The notes beneath the pieces were generated by a model. The model saw only the letters and a list, made by a program, of their open reading frames with translations, was not told where the DNA came from and did no database searches. From the NCBI RefSeq assembly GCF_030252325.1, contig NZ_CP126981.1, positions 3,162,001-3,226,000 on the forward strand: a stretch of 64,000 nucleotides of DNA. Reading direction: 5' to 3'. This DNA is from Candidatus Mycobacterium wuenschmannii. GTDB lineage: Bacteria; Actinomycetota; Actinomycetes; Mycobacteriales; Mycobacteriaceae. Made by a program: the position numbers and the translations under genes. The number at the start of each line of letters is the position of its first letter. Position 1 is the stretch's first letter. This document shows, in pieces, positions 51,840-59,931 of this stretch.

Positions 51840-52625
51840 TCACTCGAATGACAGTCGCACGGACCCGAGTCCGGCGAAATCGGCGACGAAATTGCTGCCG
51901 GGAGGTGCATCGATAGCTCGGGTGCACGAACCGGGCAGCACGATATCGCCGGCCCGAAGCCGCACTCCGAAGCTTTCCACTTTGCGGGCCAGCCACGCTA
52001 CTGCGGTGACTGGATTTCCCAGCACCGCGTCACTGCGCCCCTCGGCGACCACCTCGCCGTTGTTTGTCAGCACCGCGTCGATGGTCTTGATGTCGATGTC
52101 GGTCGGCTTCACGCGCGCCTCGCCCAAGACGAACCCGGCGGACGACGCATTGTCGGCGATCGTGTCGCACAGCGCGATCTTCCAGTCGGTAATGCGGGTG
52201 TCGATCAACTCGATCGACGGCACGAACGCCTCGGTCGCCTTCAGGACGTCCTCTTCGGTGCAGTTCGCGCCCGGCAGGTCGTGGGCCAGGATGAAGCCGA
52301 CCTCGACCTCGACCCGTGGGTACAGGTACCTGTCGGACTTGACCGGGACGTCCTCGAAGACCTGCATCTCGTCGAGCAGGTGCCCGTAGTCGGGCTCGTC
52401 GACGCCCATCATCTGCTGCATCGCCAATGACGACAGGCCCACTTTGTGACCCACCACCCGGGCGCCCTCGGCGACCCGCTGCCGGATGTTGATCAGCTGG
52501 ATTTCGTAGGCGTCGACAACGTCGATCTCGGGGTGTCCGGCGGTCAGCGGGGTGATCGGCTGACGGCTCCGCTCGGCCTGCGCGAGGTCGGCGGCGAGCG
52601 CGTCACGGATGGCTGACGGAAGCAT
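51840..52625 (-). CDS. hsaE: 2-hydroxypenta-2,4-dienoate hydratase HsaE
   Basis: This 261-residue FAH-like hydratase has GHKVGLSSLAMQQMMG, PRVEVEVGFILAHDLPG (metal ligands) and LGNPVTAVAWLARKVESFGVRLRAGDIVLPGSC. It adds water to the dienoate made by HsaD from the A/B ring cleavage product. It is the first gene of hsaEGF. Its start ATG 52625 and the divergent kstD share the KstR operator at 52684, 58 bases upstream. Confidence 0.95.
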   Translation of the reverse strand: MLPSAIRDALAADLAQAERSRQPITPLTAGHPEIDVVDAYEIQLINIRQRVAEGARVVGHKVGLSSLAMQQMMGVDEPDYGHLLDEMQVFEDVPVKSDRYLYPRVEVEVGFILAHDLPGANCTEEDVLKATEAFVPSIELIDTRITDWKIALCDTIADNASSAGFVLGEARVKPTDIDIKTIDAVLTNNGEVVAEGRSDAVLGNPVTAVAWLARKVESFGVRLRAGDIVLPGSCTRAIDAPPGSNFVADFAGLGSVRLSFE

Positions 52626-52683
52626 CTAGCCGAAGTCCCCTCGTTCGATTGACCGGGGCGGTAGCGCCCAGGCCCGGCAATTC

Positions 52684-52697
52684 TATAACGTGTTCTA
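52684..52697. promoter_or_regulatory. KstR operator between hsaE and kstD
   Basis: TATAACGTGTTCTA matches the consensus. Its last base is one base before the kstD ATG at 52699, so it lies on the kstD start region; it is 58 bases from the hsaE start. Confidence 0.82.
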
Positions 52698-52698
52698 C

Positions 52699-54381
52699 AT
52701 GACAACTCAGGAGTTCGACGTCGTCGTGGTCGGAAGCGGCGGCGCCGGCATGGTCGCTGCCCTTGCGGCAGCCCACCGGGGTCTCAACACTATAATCGTA
52801 GAGAAAGCCGCCCACTTCGGCGGCTCCACCGCTCGCTCCGGCGGCGGTGTGTGGATTCCCAACAACGAAATTCTGCAGCGCGACGGCGTCAAGGATACGG
52901 CCGACGCGGCCCGCACTTACCTGCACGGGATCGTCGGGGACGTGGTCGAAGCGCAGCGCATCGACACCTACCTCCAGCGCGGGCCGGAAATGCTGTCGTT
53001 CGTGCTGAAGAACTCGCCGTTGAAGATGTGCTGGGTGCCGCAGTACGCCGACTACTACCCGGAGGCCCCGGGCGGCCGCGCCGGTGGTCGGTCGATCGAG
53101 CCAAAGCCGTTCAACGCCAAGAAGCTTGGACCCGACCTGGCCGGCCTCGAGCCGCCGTACGGCAAGGTGCCGTTGAACGTCGTTGTCATGCAACAGGATT
53201 ACGTGCGGCTCAATCAGCTGAAGCGCCATCCGCGCGGTGTGCTCCGCAGCCTCAAGGTCGGCGCCCGCACGATGTGGGCCAAGGCGACGGGGCAGAACCT
53301 GGTCGGCATGGGGCGCGCCCTGATCGCGCCGCTGCGGGTCGGGCTCCGCAAGGCAGGCGTGCCGGTCCAGCTCAACACGGCGCTGACCGACCTGTTCGTC
53401 GAAGACGGCGTGGTGCGCGGCGTTTATGTGCGGGAGGCAGGCCAGCCGGAAGCTGCTGAGCCGCAACTGATCCGGGCTCGTAAGGCAGTTATCCTCGGTA
53501 GCGGCGGGTTCGAGCACAACGAGCAGATGCGGGTGAAGTACCAGCGCGCGCCGATCACCACCGAGTGGACCGTCGGCGCGAAAGCCAATACCGGCGACGG
53601 CATCCTGGCCGCCGAAAAGCTGGGCGCCGCACTGGAAATCATGGAAGACGCCTGGTGGGGCCCGACGGTTCCGCTGGTCGGCGCGCCATGGTTCGCGCTG
53701 TCGGAACGCAACTCCCCCGGCTCGATCATCGTCAACATGTCCGGCCAGCGGTTCATGAACGAGTCGATGCCCTATGTCGAGGCGTGCCACCACATGTACG
53801 GCGGCGAATACGGCCAGGGGCCCGGCCCGGGCGAGAACATTCCGGCGTGGCTGGTGTTCGACCAGCAGTATCGCGACCGCTACATCTTCGCGGGGCTGCA
53901 ACCAGGGCAACGCATTCCCCGCAAGTGGATGGAATCCGGCGTCATCATCCAGGCGGATACTCTCGAAGAGTTGGCTTCGAAGGCCGGTCTGCCTGTTGAC
54001 GCCTTTGCGGCGACGGTCGAGCGGTTCAACGGCTTCGCCCGCTCCGGCGTCGACGCCGACTACCACCGCGGCGAGAGCGCCTACGACCGCTACTACGGCG
54101 ACCCGACCAACAAGCCGAACCCGAACCTCGGTGAGATCAGCCATGGACCGTTCTACGCGGCCAAGATGGTGCCGGGCGACCTGGGCACCAAGGGCGGCAT
54201 TCGCACCGACATCCATGGCCGCGCGCTGCGTGACGACGGCAGCATCATCGAAGGTCTCTACGCCGCAGGCAATGTCAGCTCCCCGGTGATGGGTCATACC
54301 TACCCCGGGCCGGGTGGCACGATCGGGCCGGCGATGACCTTCGGATACCTGGCCGCCCTGCACATCGCCGGAGAGAACTGA
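52699..54381 (+). CDS. kstD: 3-ketosteroid delta-1-dehydrogenase KstD
   Basis: This 560-residue FAD enzyme dehydrogenates ring A of 4-androstene-3,17-dione-type steroids. It has VVVVGSGGAGMVAALAA (FAD), PQYADYYPEAPGG, FDQQYRDRYIFAG, GDLGTKGGIRTD and GHTYPGPGGTIGPA with the conserved tyrosine and glycine. I start at ATG 52699, not at the upstream GTG 52690, because the latter is inside the KstR operator. The gene is divergent from hsaE and is followed two bases later by the MaoC gene. Confidence 0.96.
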   Translation: MTTQEFDVVVVGSGGAGMVAALAAAHRGLNTIIVEKAAHFGGSTARSGGGVWIPNNEILQRDGVKDTADAARTYLHGIVGDVVEAQRIDTYLQRGPEMLSFVLKNSPLKMCWVPQYADYYPEAPGGRAGGRSIEPKPFNAKKLGPDLAGLEPPYGKVPLNVVVMQQDYVRLNQLKRHPRGVLRSLKVGARTMWAKATGQNLVGMGRALIAPLRVGLRKAGVPVQLNTALTDLFVEDGVVRGVYVREAGQPEAAEPQLIRARKAVILGSGGFEHNEQMRVKYQRAPITTEWTVGAKANTGDGILAAEKLGAALEIMEDAWWGPTVPLVGAPWFALSERNSPGSIIVNMSGQRFMNESMPYVEACHHMYGGEYGQGPGPGENIPAWLVFDQQYRDRYIFAGLQPGQRIPRKWMESGVIIQADTLEELASKAGLPVDAFAATVERFNGFARSGVDADYHRGESAYDRYYGDPTNKPNPNLGEISHGPFYAAKMVPGDLGTKGGIRTDIHGRALRDDGSIIEGLYAAGNVSSPVMGHTYPGPGGTIGPAMTFGYLAALHIAGEN

Positions 54382-54382
54382 C

Positions 54383-55243
54383 ATGCCCATCGACGTCGAC
54401 GTCGCCCTGGCCGCCGAGCTGGACCCGATCGAGTTCTCGTGGAGTAGTAGCGACATCCAGCTGTATCACCTCGGGCTGGGAGCTGGCGCCGACCCTCTCG
54501 ACATGCGCGAGTTGCGCTACCTGATCGACGAAACACCGCAAGTGCTACCGACTTTCGGCAATGTCGCGGCGAGCTTCCACATGACCAAGCCACCGACCGT
54601 GCAGTTCCCCGGCATCGACATCGAGCTGAGCAAAGTCCTGCACGCCAGCGAGCAGGTGACCGCGCCCGCGCCGCTGCCGCCGTCGGGCTCCGGCAAGGCG
54701 GTCACCCGCTTTACCGATATCTGGGACAAGGGCAAGGCCGCGGTGATCTGGTCGGAGACCTCCGTGACCGCTCCCGACGGAACGCTGCTGTGGACGCAAC
54801 GACGTTCGATCTTCGCCCGCGGCGAGGGTGGTTTCGGCGGCGACCGTGGCCCGTCTTCGGGGGCTGCCGCCCCGGAGCGCGCACCCGACCTGTCGCTCGA
54901 CATCCCGATCCTGCCGCAACAGGCGCTGCTCTACCGGTTGTGCGGGGACCGCAATCCGTTGCACTCCGACCCCGAATTCGCCTCTGCCGCAGGCTTTCCG
55001 CGGCCGATCCTGCACGGGCTGTGCACCTACGGCATGACCTGTAAAGCGTTGACGGATGCGTTGCTCGACGGCGATTCCGGGGCCGTCGGCTCCTATGGCG
55101 CCCGCTTCGCCGGCGTTGCCTTCCCGGGCGAGACGTTGAAGGCCTCGGTGTGGAAAGAGGACGGCAAGTTGCTCGCCACCGTCACCGCGCCGTCGCGCGA
55201 CGACGCCGTAGTCCTGAGCGGCGTCGAGCTCACCCCGGCCTAG
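54383..55243 (+). CDS. chsH3: MaoC-like double-hotdog enoyl-CoA hydratase (Rv3538-like, ChsH3)
   Basis: This 286-residue double-hotdog protein of the MaoC/MFE-2 hydratase type has an N-terminal dehydratase-like half (VDVALAAELDPIEFSWSSSDIQLYHLGLGA). The catalytic hydratase-2 motif RLCGDRNPLHSDPEFASAAGFPRPILHGLC is in the second half (Asp and His). It hydrates side-chain enoyl-CoA esters. The kstD-hydratase pairing with a one-base gap is seen in M. tuberculosis (Rv3537-Rv3538). The exact substrate is less certain than the fold. Cassette 2 starts 6 bases after its stop. Confidence 0.88.
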   Translation: MPIDVDVALAAELDPIEFSWSSSDIQLYHLGLGAGADPLDMRELRYLIDETPQVLPTFGNVAASFHMTKPPTVQFPGIDIELSKVLHASEQVTAPAPLPPSGSGKAVTRFTDIWDKGKAAVIWSETSVTAPDGTLLWTQRRSIFARGEGGFGGDRGPSSGAAAPERAPDLSLDIPILPQQALLYRLCGDRNPLHSDPEFASAAGFPRPILHGLCTYGMTCKALTDALLDGDSGAVGSYGARFAGVAFPGETLKASVWKEDGKLLATVTAPSRDDAVVLSGVELTPA

Positions 55244-55249
55244 GGCGGC

Positions 55250-55309
55250 GCCGAACGCTCCGCTAGCCGGGCGTGACTTGTCGACCGCCCAGCTAGCCGG
55301 GCAAGCGAC
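55250..55309 (-). repeat. 60-bp palindromic repeat B, copy 1 (overlaps the gene end)
   Basis: GCTAGCCGGGC occurs twice within it (55262-55272 and 55292-55302). It matches copy 2 at 44 of 60 positions in direct orientation. The gene stop (55293-55295) lies inside it. The outer arms are degenerate (12 of 18 complementary). Confidence 0.75.
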
Positions 55310-56138
55310 TCGTACGTGCCGCGCGAACGCGCCTGACTATGTCATTGGGCCGGTCCCCCGCTACGACTCGAATGACGATCCACCCGAGGCGTTCGAGCAT
55401 TTCCGATCTACGAACGTCCCAGGTGTACTGCCTACGATCGCGGCGGTGCTGCTCACCGTCGTATTCCACGGCGACCTTCACGTGCTCCCATCCCATGTCG
55501 AGATACGCAAAGGCACTGCCGAATTCGTCGAGCACTGGAATCTGCGTCTGCGGTCGCGGCAGGCCGGCCTCGATCAACACGACGCGGAGCCACGACTCTT
55601 TTGGCGACTGCGATCCGGCATCGAATAGTTCCACCGCCCGGCGTGCCCCACCGATGCCGCGGCGTCCCACATAGCGTTGCGCCAACAAATCGACATCCGC
55701 GGCTTTGATTTCGGTCGCTGCGGCTAGCGCATCTATCCCCGCCACGGCGGTCATTGTCGGGTACCAACAGCCAAGGTCCAGTGCTGTTCGGGTCGGCGAG
55801 GTAGCCGCGACGCCGCCAATCATCTCGATCTCATCCGCCTCGACAATGTCGCGGTGAAACTGAAGTCCGGCGGCGCAGTGATGGTTGTCATGAATCAACT
55901 CCACCGCTCTGCCGTCGTCGATCCATTTACTTCCGTGCAGCGCGGCCGCTGAGAACCCCGCCACGATCCCGCGACGGCCAGTCCATAACCATCCCGCGTA
56001 GGCGCGGACCGCTGCGGTGATCTCAGCATCGCGGTCGATATAAATGCCTCGAAATAAGCGCGTATAGCGCGTTTCCAACTGACTCTTGGTTAGCAATCCA
56101 GCCGTGATGGCTTCGCTGCCGATGAACGGTCGACCCAT
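55293..56138 (-). CDS. AbiEi-type HTH plus DUF559/Vsr-like nuclease-fold protein, copy 2
   Basis: This 281-residue paralogue of the protein at 35561-36436 begins PFIGSEAITAGLL. RRGIVAGFSAAALHGSKWID covers the N-terminal antitoxin-like part. PRPQTQIPVLDEFG, YLDMGWEHVKVAVEYDGEQH and RSEMLERLGWIVIRVVA form the C-terminal nuclease-like part with its acidic and histidine residues intact. The terminal codons and the TAG lie inside a 60-bp palindrome of a different sequence from that of copy 1. No regulator or partner toxin gene is beside it. The start ATG 56138 gives equal spacing with its paralogue. Confidence 0.85.
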   Translation of the reverse strand: MGRPFIGSEAITAGLLTKSQLETRYTRLFRGIYIDRDAEITAAVRAYAGWLWTGRRGIVAGFSAAALHGSKWIDDGRAVELIHDNHHCAAGLQFHRDIVEADEIEMIGGVAATSPTRTALDLGCWYPTMTAVAGIDALAAATEIKAADVDLLAQRYVGRRGIGGARRAVELFDAGSQSPKESWLRVVLIEAGLPRPQTQIPVLDEFGSAFAYLDMGWEHVKVAVEYDGEQHRRDRRQYTWDVRRSEMLERLGWIVIRVVAGDRPNDIVRRVRAARTSRLPG

Positions 56139-56180
56139 CGCCGCAGGCTCGCATATGCGACCCTTGCCGTCACTTCAGCT

Positions 56181-56240
56181 GCCGAGTGCCCGGCAGGCCG
56201 GGCGTTGCGTCTCGACGGCCCGGCTAGCCGGGCGCTCGGC
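56181..56240 (-). repeat. 60-bp palindromic repeat B, copy 2 (upstream)
   Basis: The outer arms GCCGAGTGCCCGG (56181-56193) and CCGGGCGCTCGGC (56228-56240) are complementary at 12 of 13 positions. It lies 42 bases upstream of the gene start at 56138 and 14 bases from the ltp2 stop. Confidence 0.8.
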
Positions 56241-56254
56241 GCAAAGGGGGCGGA

Positions 56255-57415
56255 CTAGCCGAGGATGAGGCCGCTCGTCGGGACGCCGGTGCCGGCGGTG
56301 ACCAGGACGTGCTCGACGTCGGGCACGGGATTGACTGAGGTGCCACGCAATTGGCGCACACCCTCCGCAATGCCGTTCATGCCGTGGATGTAAGCCTCAC
56401 CGAGCTGGCCGCCGTGGGTGTTGATCGGCAACCGGCCACCGATTTCGATCGCACCGTCGGCGATGAAGTCCTTGGCCTCTCCCCAACCGCAGAATCCCAA
56501 CTCCTCCAACTGAATCAGGGTGAACGGCGTGAAGTGGTCGTAGAGGATCGCGGTCTGGATATCGGTCGGCTTCAGCCCCGACTGCGACCACAGTTGCTTA
56601 CCGACGAGACCCATCTCGGGCAGGCCGTCGAGCTCGGGCCGGTAGTAGCTGACCATCGAGTACTGGTCCGGGCTGGCACCCTGCGCCGCCGCCTCGATGA
56701 CGGCCGGACGATGCTTCAGGTCCTTGGCCCGCTCGGCCGAGACGATGACGAGTGCGACGGCGCCGTCGGTTTCCTGGCAGCAGTCCAGCAGTCGCAGCGG
56801 CTCGGCGATCCACCGCGAATTCTGGTGCTCCTCAATGGTTATCGGCTTCTCGTAGAAGTACGCCTTCGGATTCTTGGCGGCGTGCCTGCGGTCGGCCACC
56901 GAGATCGCACCGAAGTCGCGGCTGGTTGCCCCCGACAAGTGCATGTAACGCTTGGCGATCATCGCGACCTGAGCGGCCGGCGTCGACAGGCCGTGCGGAT
57001 ACGAGAACGAGTTGTCCACGCCGGTCGAGTCGGCGTTCTCGACCAGCCGCAGCTGCACCTGGCCGAACCGCTGACCCGAACGCTCGTTGAAAGCCCGGTA
57101 TGCCACAACACAATCCGCGACCCCGGTCGCCACGGCGATGGCCGCCTGCTGGACGGTAGCGCATGCGGCGCCACCACCGTGGTGGATCTTGGAGAAGAAC
57201 TTCAGGTCCCCGATGCCCGTGGCCCGCGCGATGGCGACCTCGGTGTTCGAGTCCATCGTGAACGTGACCATGCCGTCGACGTCGGCTGGAGTCAGCCCCG
57301 CATCGTCGAGGGCGTCCAAAACGGCTTCCGCCGCTAAGCGCAATTCGCTGCGACCGGAGTTCTTGGAGAAGTCCGTCGCGCCGATGCCTGCGATCGCGGC
57401 CTTACCGGACAACAT
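56255..57415 (-). CDS. ltp2: Side-chain aldolase subunit Ltp2
   Basis: This 386-residue thiolase-superfamily protein has AAIAGIGATDFSKNSGRSE, KIHHGGGAACATVQQAAIAVA, CQETDGAVALVIVSAE, and ILYDHFTPFTLIQLEELGF with tyrosine and phenylalanine at the aldolase site. HGGQLGEAYIHGMN completes it. With ChsH1-ChsH2 it hydrates and then cleaves the last C3 side-chain part of cholesterol (retro-aldol). ATG 57415 overlaps the chsH1 stop (TGATG); GTG 57418 is an alternative. The DUF35 domain of ChsH2 is its partner. Confidence 0.95.
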   Translation of the reverse strand: MLSGKAAIAGIGATDFSKNSGRSELRLAAEAVLDALDDAGLTPADVDGMVTFTMDSNTEVAIARATGIGDLKFFSKIHHGGGAACATVQQAAIAVATGVADCVVAYRAFNERSGQRFGQVQLRLVENADSTGVDNSFSYPHGLSTPAAQVAMIAKRYMHLSGATSRDFGAISVADRRHAAKNPKAYFYEKPITIEEHQNSRWIAEPLRLLDCCQETDGAVALVIVSAERAKDLKHRPAVIEAAAQGASPDQYSMVSYYRPELDGLPEMGLVGKQLWSQSGLKPTDIQTAILYDHFTPFTLIQLEELGFCGWGEAKDFIADGAIEIGGRLPINTHGGQLGEAYIHGMNGIAEGVRQLRGTSVNPVPDVEHVLVTAGTGVPTSGLILG

Positions 57416-57816
57416 CACGCGCCTCCGAAGGTCAAGGTCGCGGTGGCGACGACGTGATCGCCAAGGCTATTGCTGCCAACGATTTTCAATGAGATCAACC
57501 CGTCATCGACCGCGGTCACCTCGCCCTTGAACGTCACCGTGTCGTAGGCGTACCACGGCACACCGAGCCGCAGCTTGATCGTCTTGATGAACGCCGACGG
57601 CCCGGCCCAGTCGGTGATGTACCGCTGCACCAGACCGGTGTCGGTGAGGATGTTGACGAAGATGTCCTTGGATCCCTTGGCCTGCGCCTTGTCCCGGTCG
57701 TGGTGCACGTCCTGGTAGTCGCGGGTGGCGATCGCCGTCGAGATGATGAACGTGGGGTCGCCGTACAGCGCCAACTCCGGCAGCTTCGTGCCGACCTCCA
57801 CCGTCGGGGCGCTCAT
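57415..57816 (-). CDS. chsH1: Enoyl-CoA hydratase subunit ChsH1
   Basis: This 133-residue single-hotdog MaoC-like subunit has IATRDYQDVHHDRDKAQAKG with the hydratase Asp/His pair, DIFVNILTDTGLVQRYITDW and DTVTFKGEVTAVDD. It forms an alpha2-beta2 hydratase with ChsH2 for the C3 side-chain enoyl-CoA. ATG 57816 overlaps the chsH2 stop (ATGA); the in-frame longer reading is not used. Confidence 0.95.
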   Translation of the reverse strand: MSAPTVEVGTKLPELALYGDPTFIISTAIATRDYQDVHHDRDKAQAKGSKDIFVNILTDTGLVQRYITDWAGPSAFIKTIKLRLGVPWYAYDTVTFKGEVTAVDDGLISLKIVGSNSLGDHVVATATLTFGGA

Positions 57817-58760
57817 GCGCGCGGCTCCCACGCGTACAGCGTCCACGCCGGGCCGACATCATTGGCCGGGAAGTCGATATACGTTGCCTGAACCGGCATT
57901 CCAACCTCCACAGTGGCGGGGTCGACACCGCGCAACTCGCCCAGCATCCGGACGCCTTCTTCGAGTTCGACCAAAGCGATGACGAACGGCAGCGTGCGGC
58001 CGGGCACCTTCGGCGCGTGATGCACGACGAAGCTGAATACCTCGCCCTTGCCGCTGGCCACCTGATAGTCGGTTGCCAATTCCTTGTCCTGCCAGATCGC
58101 CGGCACCGGTGGGTGCTGCAGGCTGCCGTCGGGCCGCTTCTGGATGCGGAGTTCGTGCGCCTTGACGCCGTCCCAGAAGAACTTGGTGTCTTTCGATTCC
58201 GACGGCCGCATCATCGCGGAAGCGTCGAGGTCCTCGGGCACGGCCGACGAAGCGGCCTCGCGCGGCTTGAATTTGAGTATGCGCCACTCCATTTCGGCAA
58301 CGTCCTCGTCGCCGACCTTCCAGACGATGTGCTGGTTGATGAACCAGCCCTCGCCGAGCCCGGTCTGCTTGGGGCCGACGACGTCACCCATCTCCGAATG
58401 GATCGTGACTTCTTCGCCGGCGTGCAGGTAACGGTGGTAGGTCTGCTCGCAGTTGGTGGCGACGACGCCGATGTAGCCGTTCTCATCGAACAGCTGCATG
58501 ATCGGTCCCATGGGGTCGTCGGTCGGACGCTCCCCACCTAGACCGAACATCGTCCAGACCTGAATCATGGCCGGGGGCGCGACAATTCCCGGGTGACCGT
58601 TGGCGCGCGCCGCGGCCTCGTCGCGGTAGATCGGGTTGGCGTCGCCGATCGCCTCGACCCAGCTGTTGACCATCGGCTGGTTCACCGGATCGCGCCCCGT
58701 GCGCGGCTTGGGGCCGCCGGCCGCCTTGATCTTCTCAAGCGCCTCGTGGATATCCGTCAT
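57813..58760 (-). CDS. chsH2: Enoyl-CoA hydratase/DUF35 subunit ChsH2
   Basis: This 315-residue two-domain protein has an N-terminal hotdog domain (NSWVEAIGDANPIYRDEAAAR, residues 30-55, and GIVAPPAMIQVWTM). The C-terminal DUF35 OB-fold domain is from about 195 (FFWDGVKAHELRIQKRPDG, GKGEVFSFVVHHAP). The first half pairs with ChsH1, the DUF35 half with Ltp2. It overlaps chsE2's stop by four bases at 58760. Confidence 0.95.
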   Translation of the reverse strand: MTDIHEALEKIKAAGGPKPRTGRDPVNQPMVNSWVEAIGDANPIYRDEAAARANGHPGIVAPPAMIQVWTMFGLGGERPTDDPMGPIMQLFDENGYIGVVATNCEQTYHRYLHAGEEVTIHSEMGDVVGPKQTGLGEGWFINQHIVWKVGDEDVAEMEWRILKFKPREAASSAVPEDLDASAMMRPSESKDTKFFWDGVKAHELRIQKRPDGSLQHPPVPAIWQDKELATDYQVASGKGEVFSFVVHHAPKVPGRTLPFVIALVELEEGVRMLGELRGVDPATVEVGMPVQATYIDFPANDVGPAWTLYAWEPRA

Positions 58761-59920
58761 CGAGGCACCCTCGGCACTTTGAGGCCCGACGCCGCGATCA
58801 TCTCTCGCATCACTTCGTTCACGCCTCCACCGAAGGTGATCACTAGATTGCGCTTGGTCTGCGAGTCGAGCCAGTCGAGCAGCTCGGCGGTCGCAGGCTC
58901 AGCGGGGTTGCCGTACTTGCCGACAATCTCCTCGGCAAGCCGACCAATGTACTGAATACTCTCGGTGCCAAAGACTTTCGTCGACGCCGCATCGGCCACG
59001 TTGATGTCTTCGCCGGCGGCGGCAACCTGCCAGTTCAGCAGCTCGTTGACCCGCCACATCGAATAGATCTCACCGAGCGCCCGCTTGACGTCGTGGTGGT
59101 CGATCGGGACGACCCCGTCGCCGCCTGGCTTGGACGCCCAGTCGTGCAGTCGGTCGTAGATGCCGGCGGTGCGGCCGGCCGGTCCGAGCATCACCCGCTC
59201 GTTGTTGAGCTGGGTGGTGATCAGTCGCCAGCCGCCGTTCTCCTCACCGACCAGCATGTCGGCGGGAACCCGGACGTCGTTGTAGTACGTGGCATTGGTG
59301 TGGTGGGCGCCGTCGGACAGGATGACCGGCGTCCAGGAGAACCCAGGATCCTTGGTGTCGACGATCAGGATCGAAATGCCTTTGTGCTTGACCGCTTCCG
59401 GGTCGGTGCGGCACGCCAGCCAGATGTAGTCCGCGTCGTGCCCGCCGGTCGTCCACATCTTCTGTCCGTTGACGATCCACTCGTCACCGTGGCGTACCGC
59501 ACTGGTGCGCAACGAGGCCAGGTCGGTGCCGGCCTCGGGTTCGCTGTAACCGATCGCGAAGTGCAACTCGCCCGCCAGAATCGCGGGCAGAAACTTCTTC
59601 TTTTGCAGGTCGGTGCCGAACTGCTGCAGCACGGGGCCGACGGTTTGCAACGTGACGGCGGGCAGCGGCACGTCGGCACGGTGCGCCTCGTTGACGAAGA
59701 TCGACTGCTCGACGGGGCCGAAACCCAACCCGCCGAACTCTTTTGGCCAACCGACGCCGAGCTTGCCGTCCTTGCCCATCCGCCGGATCACCGCGCGGTA
59801 GGCGTCGTTGTGCCGGTCCTTCTCCATCGCCTTCATCTCGTCAGTCGAGATGAGGTTCGAGAAGTATTGCCGCAGTTCGGCTTGCAGCTGACGCTGCTCG
59901 GGGGTCAGGTCGATGAACAT
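58757..59920 (-). CDS. chsE2: Steroid-CoA dehydrogenase subunit ChsE2 (FadE29)
   Basis: This 387-residue acyl-CoA dehydrogenase starts MFIDLTPEQRQLQAELRQYF. It has HFAIGYSEPEAGTDLASLRT, WIVNGQKMWTTGGHDADYIW and VITFGGGVNEVMREMIA. With ChsE1 it dehydrogenates the last C3 side-chain CoA ester. ATG 59920 was chosen; the in-frame upward reading to 60142 runs into chsE1 and is not used. chsE1 lies 11 bases upstream. Confidence 0.95.
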   Translation of the reverse strand: MFIDLTPEQRQLQAELRQYFSNLISTDEMKAMEKDRHNDAYRAVIRRMGKDGKLGVGWPKEFGGLGFGPVEQSIFVNEAHRADVPLPAVTLQTVGPVLQQFGTDLQKKKFLPAILAGELHFAIGYSEPEAGTDLASLRTSAVRHGDEWIVNGQKMWTTGGHDADYIWLACRTDPEAVKHKGISILIVDTKDPGFSWTPVILSDGAHHTNATYYNDVRVPADMLVGEENGGWRLITTQLNNERVMLGPAGRTAGIYDRLHDWASKPGGDGVVPIDHHDVKRALGEIYSMWRVNELLNWQVAAAGEDINVADAASTKVFGTESIQYIGRLAEEIVGKYGNPAEPATAELLDWLDSQTKRNLVITFGGGVNEVMREMIAASGLKVPRVPR

Positions 59921-59931
59921 TGCGCTCCCAC

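Larger units (their letters stand above)
55250..56240 (-). mobile_element. Palindrome-bounded cassette 2 (candidate mobile unit) carrying a DUF559-type gene
   Basis: This 991-base unit has the same design as cassette 1: palindrome, gene, palindrome, filling the gap between convergent genes (chsH3 stop 55243, ltp2 stop 56255) with 6 and 14 bases left. In M. tuberculosis this gap holds PPE63 instead. Its palindromes are 60 bp long like those of cassette 1, and their outer ends GCCGA...CTCGGC are shared, but the interior is different. Mobility is inferred. Confidence 0.55.

Noticed and set aside
52603..54456. Very long open frame (617 codons) antisense to kstD
   Set aside because: It mirrors the codon positions of kstD, as expected in GC-rich DNA. 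Its protein shows no family motif, and the kstD frame has a full set of functional residues.
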